64,000 nucleotides of DNA, taken from the NCBI GenBank assembly GCA_964493505.1, contig CAZBNP010000019.1, forward strand, positions 1 to 64,000, written 5' to 3'. Source of the stretch: Chryseosolibacter sp964493505. Its GTDB lineage: Bacteria; Bacteroidota; Bacteroidia; Cytophagales; Cyclobacteriaceae. Positions 49,982 through 57,585 of the stretch are shown in pieces. A program made the translations under genes and the position numbers. Within the stretch, counting starts at the first letter, position 1, and each line of letters starts with the position of its first letter. The notes beneath the pieces were generated by a model. That model made no database searches. It had not been told where the DNA came from and was given only the letters and a program-made list of their open reading frames with translations.

Positions 49982-50333
49982 GGAACTTGTAGGTACCCCG
50001 GAAACCAGACCCGTCATCCCTGACAGCCAGAAGATAATATCCCGGCGCGAGGTCTTTCACCTTTACCCTGATGAGGTTGTCGTCGGTGATTTCCTTTTCA
50101 ACCGGAAGCTCATTTCCGATAATGGTGTGGACCGTAACAGTAACCTGAGCGGCTGTAAACTGATCCAGTTCCACAAATACATCCTCCGTGACCGGGTTAG
50201 GGAATATATGAACCGACCTGGCAAGATTGACTTCCTGAGCGACGGCTGTCAGACTCTCAGGATACGATTGAGCTATACTCAGCTGGAACGCCGAGAAAGC
50301 TAAAACCGTAAAAATCAACCTGTAAAAACGCAT
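49971..50333 (-). CDS. minimal T9SS type A sorting-domain protein
   Basis: A 120-residue protein made only of a signal peptide (1-21, FQLSIAQ), a short linker (22-38) and a T9SS type A sorting domain (39-120: SVHIFPNPVTEDVFVELDQ, TIIGNELPVEKE, LAPGYYLLAVRD, YKFLKR). There is no room for a cargo domain. The sorting domain should take it through the type IX pore and be cut by a sortase, leaving almost nothing. It may be a remnant of a larger gene, or a small protein whose only job involves the secretion machinery. It overlaps the convergent aldolase gene by 11 bp. Confidence 0.8.
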   Translation of the reverse strand: MRFYRLIFTVLAFSAFQLSIAQSYPESLTAVAQEVNLARSVHIFPNPVTEDVFVELDQFTAAQVTVTVHTIIGNELPVEKEITDDNLIRVKVKDLAPGYYLLAVRDDGSGFRGTYKFLKR

Positions 50334-50450
50334 GTATCCGATAGTTATTGCAGTACATATACGTCAAATTCCGGTCCAGAGTTCGCCAAAATCCGCCGCA
50401 TATACTCCTTAGATGCAAAAAACCGGCAGAAAGTTTAAAATTCCCCAAAA

Positions 50451-51950
50451 TTATTTGCGGAGGGCTTTCAGAAAAGCTGCCGGCAGCCCGTCAATCAGAT
50501 CGGAAGCAATCATGGAAGTCATGCCGACGCTCGCAGCGGCAATATCACCGGCAACACCATGCAGGAAAACTCCGGCGACAGCTGCTTCAATGGGTGCGTA
50601 CCTTTGCGCCAGCATGGCCGTCAGCAGGCCTGTCAGTACATCGCCGGTGCCCCCGGTCGCCATTCCGGGGTTGCCGGTGGAGTTGAAGTAGACAAGACCT
50701 TCATCGCTGGCAACAGAGGTGTGTGCGCCTTTCAACACGATTATCGCCTTCAGGGACACCGCCAGCTGCTTCTGCATCTCGAGTCGCTCGAAGTCGTCCG
50801 ACCAGCGACCGGTCAGTCGCTCAAATTCCTTTGGGTGGGGTGTTAAGATACTTCCGGGTGGTACCCGTCTGAGCAGATCGCGATCGGCGGCCAGGATATT
50901 CAGTGCGTCAGCATCCAGTACCACGGGTTTACCGACTGTCTCCAGCGTATTTGCCAATGCCCGTTTTGTGAGGTCATCCTGTCCGAGTCCCGGGCCAATC
51001 CCGACCGCATCGTACGCGGCCAGCGCGGGCGGTTCTGTAAATACACTGGCATCCTCATCGACGAGACACATCGCCTCGGGAACAGCGACCTGAACGATGG
51101 GGTATCCGCTTCGGGGCACATGCATGGTGAGCAACCCCAGTCCTGCGCGCAACGCGGCCCTGGCGGCGAGCACTGCCGCCCCCATCTTGCCGTAGCTTCC
51201 GGCTATCAGAAGACCGTGCCCGAAAGTACCCTTATGATCGTACTTGGATCGCAACCCGAGGATCTTCCTGACAGCCCCCATCCGAACATAGTGGTAGTCT
51301 GTTTGAGTACTTTGAATGAATTCTTTGTCCAGGCCGATATCCACCCTCTCCCACTCTCCCGTGAAGGGATATGTTTCCGGCAACAGGAACGCTAGCTTCG
51401 GGAGTTGAAATGACACGGTGTAGTGCGCCCGCACAATCGCTCCCGACGAGTGTGCGTCTGCCATCAATCCTGACGGGATATCGACGGCAACGCGGGTGGC
51501 TTCCGCCTCGTTGATCAACGCGATCACGCGGGCATACAGCCCGTCGGGTGGCCGTGAAAGCCCGGTTCCGAAGATGGCATCGATCAGCACGGCACATTCT
51601 CCGAAAGCGATGTCATGGCGATCGTCGCTGATATCTGTTCGTGATACAGCAGCGGGCAGTCTTGCGAGATTCGTCGCAAAATCTGCCGTTTCCGACGCTT
51701 TCCCCCGCACAACCCACACTTGCACGTAATAGCCCCATTCGCTCAGGATCCTGGCAATTGCCAGTCCGTCTCCGCCGTTGTTGCCCGTACCACAAACGAC
51801 CCCGACCTTTCTGTCCGTTGTTATCCGTCTTATGAACCATTCCACGAATGCGCGCGAAGCTCGCTCCATCAGGTCAATCGACGCAATCGGCTCGTGACTG
51901 ATTGTGTGGGCATCGAGATCTCTGATCTGCCTGGTGTTGAGTATACGCAT
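50451..51950 (-). CDS. nnr: bifunctional NAD(P)H-hydrate epimerase / ADP-dependent NAD(P)H-hydrate dehydratase
   Basis: A 499-residue fused repair enzyme started at ATG 51950 (MRILNTRQIRDLD); the frame continues upstream into nuoD sequence but without protein-like content. The N-terminal YjeF epimerase domain (1-about 210) has VGVVCGTGNNGGDGLAIAR. The C-terminal ribokinase-like dehydratase has KGTFGHGLLIAGSYGKMGAAV and the ATP/ADP motif MATGGTGDVLTGLLTAM. It converts damaged NADHX/NADPHX back to usable cofactor. It lies 62 bp after nuoD on the same strand, possibly in one transcript with the NADH dehydrogenase genes, which would fit its role. Confidence 0.94.
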   Translation of the reverse strand: MRILNTRQIRDLDAHTISHEPIASIDLMERASRAFVEWFIRRITTDRKVGVVCGTGNNGGDGLAIARILSEWGYYVQVWVVRGKASETADFATNLARLPAAVSRTDISDDRHDIAFGECAVLIDAIFGTGLSRPPDGLYARVIALINEAEATRVAVDIPSGLMADAHSSGAIVRAHYTVSFQLPKLAFLLPETYPFTGEWERVDIGLDKEFIQSTQTDYHYVRMGAVRKILGLRSKYDHKGTFGHGLLIAGSYGKMGAAVLAARAALRAGLGLLTMHVPRSGYPIVQVAVPEAMCLVDEDASVFTEPPALAAYDAVGIGPGLGQDDLTKRALANTLETVGKPVVLDADALNILAADRDLLRRVPPGSILTPHPKEFERLTGRWSDDFERLEMQKQLAVSLKAIIVLKGAHTSVASDEGLVYFNSTGNPGMATGGTGDVLTGLLTAMLAQRYAPIEAAVAGVFLHGVAGDIAAASVGMTSMIASDLIDGLPAAFLKALRK

Positions 51951-52012
51951 GCGTTTCTCCGACGTTGAGTTCCTGAAGTTACGGGATACACAAAGACATC
52001 CCAAACGGCCAA

Positions 52013-53233
52013 TCACCGGTCTACTTCTCCCATCACAACATCGATGGTTCCGATAATGGCGATGAGGTCTGCGATCAAAATTCCTTTGGCAATCTCCGGC
52101 AAAACGGAAAGGTTTACAAAAGAGGATGACCTGCATTTGCAGCGGTAGGGAACATCGCTCCTGCCGTCTGCACGAAAGAAAAATCCCAGCTCACCCTTAG
52201 CCGACTCGCCTCTGACGTAGAGGTCCTGCGCCTTCGGGCGAATTTTCTTGGGTACCAACGCCTGGGGATCAAAGTCACGCGTGCGCTTGTGGTCAGTGGT
52301 TAGTTTCTCAAGACACTGTTCAACGATTTTTACACTTTCGTAAATTTCCTGCATACGCACCCACGTGCGATCCCAGCAGTCGCCTACCGCACCCATCTTT
52401 CCCTCGCCGATCGGTATGGCGAAGTCCAGCTCGGGGTAAACTGAATAACCATCTACGCGACGCAGGTCAAAACGCAAACCCGACCCCCGCAGCATCGGGC
52501 CGGTTACACCGCAGTTGACGGCGAGGTCGAGCGGCAACACGCCAACGTTGGCCGTGCGGTCAACAAAGATCTTGTTGTCAATAAGGATGCGTTCGAGTTC
52601 GTCCAGCTTGGGCTTGATATAACGGATAAACTCCTGACAGCGGGCCTCAAAACCGACCGGAAGGTCGTAGAAAAGTCCCCCGACCCAGATATAGTTGTAC
52701 AACATCCTCGCGCCACTGGCCCACTCCAGCATACGAAGGATGTGTTCACGGTCGCGCATCACCCAGAAGAACGGCGTAAAGGCGCCGATATCCATTCCGT
52801 AAGTGCCGATAGCAATGAAATGCGAGCTGATTCTGTTTAATTCCGCCACCAGTACGCGAATATATTCCACGCGTTTCGGGATCTGGTCTTCGATACCAAG
52901 CATGCGCTCGACACCCATCGCATAGACGTGCTCGCTATTCATCGCCGCCACGTAATCGAGACGGTCAACAAATGGTATGATCTGATTGTAGGGGAGATTC
53001 TCGGCGTGCTTCTCGAAGCAGCGATGTAAATACCCGATATGCGGAACGACGTCGCGAATGATTTCTCCATCAAGCAATACCTCCAGTCGCAACACACCGT
53101 GGGTGGAAGGGTGCTGAGGCCCCACGTTTATGATCATCTCTTCGGCGCGAAGATCTTCCACCCGAAACTTGTTGGGCTCCGACAACTTCAGTCCTTCGGG
53201 ATCGTAAACATATTGGACTTTGTCCGATGACAT
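52013..53233 (-). CDS. nuoD: NADH-quinone oxidoreductase subunit D
   Basis: A 406-residue 49-kDa-type subunit of complex I. It contains INVGPQHPSTHGVLRLEVLLDGE, the quinone-site histidine region GYLHRCFEKHAENLPY, and the YRCKCRSSSFVNLSVLPEIAKG...IAIIGTIDVVMGEVDR ending. It forms the quinone cavity with NuoB. Last gene of nuoABCD here; it starts 11 bp after the nuoC stop. NuoE and the other subunits do not follow. Confidence 0.96.
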   Translation of the reverse strand: MSSDKVQYVYDPEGLKLSEPNKFRVEDLRAEEMIINVGPQHPSTHGVLRLEVLLDGEIIRDVVPHIGYLHRCFEKHAENLPYNQIIPFVDRLDYVAAMNSEHVYAMGVERMLGIEDQIPKRVEYIRVLVAELNRISSHFIAIGTYGMDIGAFTPFFWVMRDREHILRMLEWASGARMLYNYIWVGGLFYDLPVGFEARCQEFIRYIKPKLDELERILIDNKIFVDRTANVGVLPLDLAVNCGVTGPMLRGSGLRFDLRRVDGYSVYPELDFAIPIGEGKMGAVGDCWDRTWVRMQEIYESVKIVEQCLEKLTTDHKRTRDFDPQALVPKKIRPKAQDLYVRGESAKGELGFFFRADGRSDVPYRCKCRSSSFVNLSVLPEIAKGILIADLIAIIGTIDVVMGEVDR

Positions 53234-53244
53234 TCGAAATTCTG

Positions 53245-53727
53245 TTAGTCTACTTTGATATTCCTGTAATATTCCTGCTGTTTGTAGTCCTTTCGCAAGG
53301 GATATCCCTCCCAGTCGGCGGGCAGCAAAATTCTTCTGAGATCGGGGTGCCCCGCAAACCGGACACCGAACATATCCCAGGCTTCGCGCTCATGCCAGTT
53401 TGCCGTTTTCCACACGTCCTGTACCGAATCTGCTTCGGGTTGCTCGCGTGGAATAACCACCTTAAGCGCAACGTGATGATTGAACGGTATGGAGTAGAGG
53501 TTGTACACCAGGTCGATCGTGCCCGCTTCTACACCGTTGTCTATCGCCGTAAGCGACGACAGCATGTCAAAATAGAAGGCGGAGTCTTCGTGCAGCCGGA
53601 CGCACACTTCCTTCAGATCGGAAGGATCGATCCTGATTCCCGCCGGGGTCATCAACGCATCGTGAGACGGTTCACCGTGCTTGCAATGTTGCCGGACAAA
53701 GGCGAGTATTTCTTCAAACGTCTTCAT
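53245..53727 (-). CDS. nuoC: NADH-quinone oxidoreductase subunit C
   Basis: A 160-residue 30-kDa-type subunit with the family signature WHEREAWDMFGVRFAGHPDLRRILLPADWEGYPLRKDY. It is part of the peripheral arm linking NuoB and NuoD. Its ATG overlaps the nuoB stop by one base (TAATG arrangement), so translation is coupled. It is a separate gene and not fused to nuoD. Confidence 0.96.
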   Translation of the reverse strand: MKTFEEILAFVRQHCKHGEPSHDALMTPAGIRIDPSDLKEVCVRLHEDSAFYFDMLSSLTAIDNGVEAGTIDLVYNLYSIPFNHHVALKVVIPREQPEADSVQDVWKTANWHEREAWDMFGVRFAGHPDLRRILLPADWEGYPLRKDYKQQEYYRNIKVD

Positions 53728-54269
53728 TAACTCTGGTTAGACGCCGGCGTTTTTTCCCTGGCCATTATTCTCTCTATTGCTTTGGGAGCTACCACACTCT
53801 CGGCGCGAATTTTCTCCTGTAGCTGCAGAAAGCCACCGATCAATGCTTCCGGACGCGGCGGGCAGCCGGGAACGTAGACATCCACCGGAATAACTCGCTG
53901 TACTCCTTTTACGACGTGGTAGCCGTGCTGCCAATACGGCCCTCCGCAATTGGAACACGAACCCATCGAAATAACATATCGCGGTTCAGCCATCTGTTCG
54001 TAAAGTCGCTTGATCCGGTCAGCCATTTTAAAGGTCACGGTACCGGCCACGATCATTACGTCCGATTGCCGTGGCGTTGCACGCGGAGCCATCCCGAAGC
54101 GGTCCATATCGTAGACAGTTGTTCCCGTACTCATAAACTCAATCGCGCAACAGGCTATCCCGAAAGTCATCGGAAACATGGATGACAACCTCGCCCAATT
54201 GATCAGGTCCTCCAGCTTGGTAATAATGAATCCGCCATTCTCAAATCGCTGATCTAAAAATCCCTTCAT
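53727..54269 (-). CDS. nuoB: NADH-quinone oxidoreductase subunit B
   Basis: A 180-residue PSST-type subunit that holds the terminal [4Fe-4S] cluster N2. The ligands are the tandem cysteines in FGIACCAIEFMS, the cysteine in GSCSNCGGPYW and the one in VPGCPPRPEAL. It passes electrons to quinone. The ATG overlaps the nuoA stop (ATGA), so the two are coupled. Confidence 0.97.
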   Translation of the reverse strand: MKGFLDQRFENGGFIITKLEDLINWARLSSMFPMTFGIACCAIEFMSTGTTVYDMDRFGMAPRATPRQSDVMIVAGTVTFKMADRIKRLYEQMAEPRYVISMGSCSNCGGPYWQHGYHVVKGVQRVIPVDVYVPGCPPRPEALIGGFLQLQEKIRAESVVAPKAIERIMAREKTPASNQS

Positions 54270-54775
54270 GAAAGTTTTTCTTTTTGCAATCCACCGGCAT
54301 ACTGCTCATTTATCCTTTTGTAAAGTTCCGGTGGAACGGTTTGTTTCTGGCTGGTCGGCGCCGGCTCGGGCTTGATCCAGTCCAGGTGGCCGTTCACCCA
54401 GGCGTAGGCAAGTCCGATGGCGAGGATAAAAATAAACAATACGATCTCCACGAGCGCAAACCAACCCCAGTCGCCACCTGTTTGCTGAAGGAGTTCATCC
54501 TTAACAAATATGGTCGTCCACGGAAAAAGAAAAACGATCTCGATTTCAAACAGAAGAAAGATCAGCGCGATAATATAAAAGCGGACATTAAACTGCGTCC
54601 ACGCTGAGCTGACAGGCTCTTCACCGCTTTCGTAGGTACTGAGCTTCTGTGCGTTGGGGCGGTTCGGACGGAGGAACGCCGAGGTCACGAATGCAAAGAT
54701 TATAAACAGAACACCGCCGATAATATACAGCAGTACTTCTCCCACAGCCGACACGTAGATTTCTTCGTTGTTCAC
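54266..54775 (-). CDS. nuoA: NADH-quinone oxidoreductase subunit A
   Basis: A 169-residue membrane subunit with three helices (about 12-32, 68-90 and 100-122), the loop YESGEEPVSSAWTQFNVRFYIIAL typical of ND3/NuoA, and an extra hydrophilic C-terminal tail of about 40 residues (KPEPAPTSQKQTVPPELYKR), which makes it longer than the usual 120-130. The start is GTG at 54775. A TAnnTTTG box ends only 5 bp upstream. First gene of nuoABCD. Confidence 0.94.
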   Translation of the reverse strand: MNNEEIYVSAVGEVLLYIIGGVLFIIFAFVTSAFLRPNRPNAQKLSTYESGEEPVSSAWTQFNVRFYIIALIFLLFEIEIVFLFPWTTIFVKDELLQQTGGDWGWFALVEIVLFIFILAIGLAYAWVNGHLDWIKPEPAPTSQKQTVPPELYKRINEQYAGGLQKEKLS

Positions 54776-54779
54776 ACGC

Positions 54780-54787
54780 CAAAGATA
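54780..54787 (-). promoter_or_regulatory. candidate -7 element immediately before nuoA
   Basis: TATCTTTG on the minus strand (54787-54780) is an exact TAnnTTTG match, ending 5 bp before the GTG start of nuoA. If used, transcription would begin at or next to the start codon, giving a leaderless message. No clear -33 box is seen. Confidence 0.3.
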
Positions 54788-54847
54788 GGAGAAACGTTGG
54801 TTTCGTGGAGACAGAGCCGACTTTAAGTAGCCGGAAGAACCGAGAGA

Positions 54848-55195
54848 CTATCCCGAGCGGCGGGCCTTGTACCCCTGCGCCTGAAGAACCTGCACAACCT
54901 TGTCTCTGTGGTCGCCCTGAATCAGGATTTCAGCGTCCTTTGCAGATCCACCGACACCACATTTGGACTTCAGCAACTTGCCCAGCCCCTCCAGATCACT
55001 GGTCGTTCCGACAAATCCGGTTACGAGCGTTACCTGTTTTCCCGCGCGACCACCTTTGTCGAGCATCACCCTGAGGTTCTGCTGCTGCGGGGGGAGTGTG
55101 GCGGCTTCCTCCCGCCCCTGGTATTCATAGGAAAAATCCGGGCGGGTGGAATAAACAACTCCATCTCTCTTTTTCCAGTCATTTTTTTTTGCCAT
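54848..55195 (-). CDS. SUI1/eIF1-like translation initiation factor (YciH family)
   Basis: A 115-residue protein with the SUI1 core at its C-terminal half: LRVMLDKGGRAGKQVTLVTGF, LGKLLKSKCGVGGSAKD and EILIQGDHRDKVVQVLQAQGY. Bacterial YciH resembles eukaryotic eIF1 and acts at initiation fidelity; it is not essential. Its start lies one base after the stop of the upstream J-domain gene (TGACATG arrangement), so they are co-translated. Confidence 0.92.
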   Translation of the reverse strand: MAKKNDWKKRDGVVYSTRPDFSYEYQGREEAATLPPQQQNLRVMLDKGGRAGKQVTLVTGFVGTTSDLEGLGKLLKSKCGVGGSAKDAEILIQGDHRDKVVQVLQAQGYKARRSG

Positions 55196-55196
55196 G

Positions 55197-55961
55197 TCAG
55201 ATCAACACAATGTTAATAATCAACAAAACGAATGCGGTGACGTTCAGGTTGAAACAAAACTCCACTCGCTTCCTGTATCTCAACGCCAGCAATGAATTTA
55301 CGAAGAGGAGGATTGGAAAAAAAATGTGTGTGGAGTACATATACGCAACCCACGCGATATAGGTTCCATCGCTAGCCGACAGCGTCATGATTGAACCAAA
55401 AATACGGCTTACGCCAAGTTGAATCGCGCCATCCTCAGGAAACTCAGAGGGGTCAATGTGGTCGATTTGAATTTCCTCGCCGGAACGGGTAAGGACAGCG
55501 AAGGAAGTCTCCCTGCTCCTGATGGAAAGTATCTGGCTGATCTGATCGTCCTGCTGCCGGTAGGGAAGCAAATAATCAACAAAGAACAAGGTCGTAAAGA
55601 TGATCCCGACCCTGCTGACCCACAACAAATAAGGAAGGTAACTGCGCATAAGAATATACGATTGCGGGGGGCCTGTCGGCCGTGGTGGACGCGGGCGTCT
55701 CCTGTATGCCGGGTCGCGGTGTGTGCGACGCACAGGTTCCGCGGCGACGAAAGGATTTGCGAGTTTCGCATCGTAGGCCGCGCGCTTATCCGCATCGCCC
55801 AACACTTCGTAGGCCTCATTGATCTCCTGGAAACGATCAGATGCCGCTGAAACCGGGTTCTTGTCAGGATGGTAGCGGAACGCCAGCTTTCTGAAAGCTC
55901 TCTTTACCTCAGTTTCAGAGGCTGATGAAGATATACCCAGAATGGCATAGTAGTCTTTCAC
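55197..55961 (-). CDS. membrane-bound J-domain (DnaJ-like) protein
   Basis: A 254-residue protein with an N-terminal J domain (1-66) containing the HPD tripeptide (residues 31-33) needed to stimulate DnaK ATPase. Then a basic linker (RRTHRDPAYRRRPRPPRP) and three hydrophobic segments (about 112-130, 200-222 and 232-254) anchor it in the membrane. It lacks the G/F and zinc-finger regions of DnaJ proper. It probably recruits DnaK to a membrane client. It is coupled to the SUI1 gene. Confidence 0.88.
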   Translation of the reverse strand: MKDYYAILGISSSASETEVKRAFRKLAFRYHPDKNPVSAASDRFQEINEAYEVLGDADKRAAYDAKLANPFVAAEPVRRTHRDPAYRRRPRPPRPTGPPQSYILMRSYLPYLLWVSRVGIIFTTLFFVDYLLPYRQQDDQISQILSIRSRETSFAVLTRSGEEIQIDHIDPSEFPEDGAIQLGVSRIFGSIMTLSASDGTYIAWVAYMYSTHIFFPILLFVNSLLALRYRKRVEFCFNLNVTAFVLLIINIVLI

Positions 55962-56029
55962 ATCGGAGGCAGAAAAAAAAATGAAATCACGCCCGAACGC
56001 GCGATTTCATCACGGCAAGCGGTAAAGTC

Positions 56030-56884
56030 TTACCGTTGTTTGGTCACAAATGTCAATACCGGTCGCTTGGAGTGCGATACCACCTCTTCAGCAATACTTC
56101 CCGCGAGCACATGCGCAAATCCAGTGCGACCGCGCGTTGCCATAGCGATGAGGTCGGCATTGATGCTATCAGCAAAGTAAATTATTCCTTCCTCTTCCGT
56201 GAGATCGTTGAAGATGTTGATCGTATAATCTTTGAGCCGCAGCTTTTTAGCAAAGTTCTGCATGTATTTCTCCACAATCGCATCGCGCTGGAAGTTGCCC
56301 GGCGTATTTACCCTGACCAGGTGGATAGTCGAGCCATACAATTGCTGCGTGTTACGGACAATGCGGGAGAACACCTCTTCTTCCTCGCTCATTGATGTCG
56401 CATACACAATATTTTTGAAGTCTGTTGTAACCGGCTTCTTATGGACTGTGAGCACCGGGCACTTCGAATGCCTTACAACCTTCTCGGTGTTCGTTCCAAT
56501 GACCATTTCTTTGAGTTTTGAACGCCCGGCTGTACCCATTACCACGAGCTCTACGTTTTGCTCGGCAACGATATCACGCATCCCGTAAAAGGCAGTTCCA
56601 ACTCTCAATTCCTTTTTCACCTTTACACCGGCTGCCTTGACTTCCTCAAAGGTCTTTTCCATTTGCTTCCTGGCGCGATCTATCAACCTCATCGTGAAAA
56701 GCTTCTCCTCCCATCCGCCGGAAACGTTTACTTCACCAGTAATGTTGAAGGAGGCCCCTGAAGCCGCCTCAACAACATGCAACAGGATCAGTTCTGCCTT
56801 AGCCTTTTTGGCGACATCTATCGCGACGTCGACCGCGTTTTGAGCAGGCTTGGAAAAATCAGTGGGGACAAGAATTCTTTTCAT
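56030..56884 (-). CDS. universal stress protein, two UspA domains
   Basis: A 284-residue tandem UspA protein. The first domain has VPTDFSKPAQNAVDVAIDVAKKAKAELILLHVVE and the ATP-binding pattern GTAGRSKLKEMVIGT (about 118-132). The second domain has ATRGRTGFAHVLAGS near the end, a close variant of the same pattern. It probably senses energy or redox stress. Similar in layout to the protein at 47961-48806, so the two are likely paralogues. Followed by the DUF456 gene in the other direction of reading (3' side). Confidence 0.92.
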   Translation of the reverse strand: MKRILVPTDFSKPAQNAVDVAIDVAKKAKAELILLHVVEAASGASFNITGEVNVSGGWEEKLFTMRLIDRARKQMEKTFEEVKAAGVKVKKELRVGTAFYGMRDIVAEQNVELVVMGTAGRSKLKEMVIGTNTEKVVRHSKCPVLTVHKKPVTTDFKNIVYATSMSEEEEVFSRIVRNTQQLYGSTIHLVRVNTPGNFQRDAIVEKYMQNFAKKLRLKDYTINIFNDLTEEEGIIYFADSINADLIAMATRGRTGFAHVLAGSIAEEVVSHSKRPVLTFVTKQR

Positions 56885-56970
56885 GTTCGCGGGATTAATT
56901 ATTTTAACTCAAATAAAGCCAAATATTTCAAGAAATTGTAAGCCTGGTAGCGCAATTTACTCCCGCACAA

Positions 56971-57447
56971 CTACAGGAATGCTTCTTTAACGAAATACCA
57001 GCCCATCACAAAACAAGTAATGAGCTTCAGCAGCGTGCCCAACAGAAATCCGACGAACGACCCTACCGCTGCCCGCAGGGCGTCGCCCGATCCCGCATTT
57101 CCCATCAATTCTCCAATAAATGCACCGACGAAAGGACCGAGAATCAGACCCAAAGGGCCAAACCACAAGCCTGCGAACAGTCCGATCGCACAGCCCCACA
57201 CGCCAAACTTTGTCCCTCCGAACCGCCGGGTTCCGTAAATCGGAATAATATAATCCAGGCCCACCACAACGAGTGTGATCAATGCCCAGATGAGAAGGAA
57301 TCGGGTGCCGAATACCGGCTCCGATTGGAGCTGCTGAATGAGCAGTGCGAGGTAACACAGCGGTGGCCCCGGAAGAAACGGAAGAATACAACCCGCAAGT
57401 CCCACCACCATTAACAGTATCCCGAATGAAAGCCACAGAACATCCAT
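56971..57447 (-). CDS. DUF456 membrane protein
   Basis: A 158-residue protein with five to six membrane segments rich in glycine: LPFLPGPPLCYLALLIQQL (about 24-42), VVVGLDYIIPIYGTRRFGGTKFGVWG, then LFAGLWFGPLGLILGPFVGAFIGELMGN, the hallmark of DUF456. Family function unknown; the repeated GxxxG helices suggest tight helix packing or a glycine-zipper. Single gene between the Usp gene and a 12-bp inverted repeat. Confidence 0.88.
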   Translation of the reverse strand: MDVLWLSFGILLMVVGLAGCILPFLPGPPLCYLALLIQQLQSEPVFGTRFLLIWALITLVVVGLDYIIPIYGTRRFGGTKFGVWGCAIGLFAGLWFGPLGLILGPFVGAFIGELMGNAGSGDALRAAVGSFVGFLLGTLLKLITCFVMGWYFVKEAFL

Positions 57448-57520
57448 GCCTTAAAAATGCCCATAAAATCCGCGCGGAACAATACGGATACAAGCCATTT
57501 GGCGGCTGGCTAAAATAACA

Positions 57521-57561
57521 GATCAACTTTTGAAAGCACAGCGCGCCTCCAAAAGTTGATC
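57521..57561. repeat. long inverted repeat, possible terminator of the minus-strand secreted-protein gene
   Basis: GATCAACTTTTG (57521-57532) and CAAAAGTTGATC (57550-57561) form a perfect 12-bp stem with a 17-nt GC-rich loop. It lies 25 bp after the stop of the gene at 57586-58149 (minus). On that strand the stem is followed by TGTTATTTT, a weak T-run. A terminator is the simplest reading. Confidence 0.6.
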
Positions 57562-57585
57562 CATCAGCGATCGCAACACCGCTTG

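Noticed and set aside
51951..52136. upstream extension of nnr
   Set aside because: The extra 62 residues read nuoD sequence in another frame; homologues begin at the MRILNTRQ segment.
54780..54787. nuoA box considered as proof of a separate nuo promoter
   Set aside because: Kept only as a low-confidence candidate because no -33 box is present and an 8-mer with four fixed positions plus TA is expected by chance several times per window.
47961..56884. two universal stress genes considered as a recent duplication flanking a mobile segment
   Set aside because: The two proteins are clearly diverged, the genes between are housekeeping, and no direct repeats or recombinase are present.
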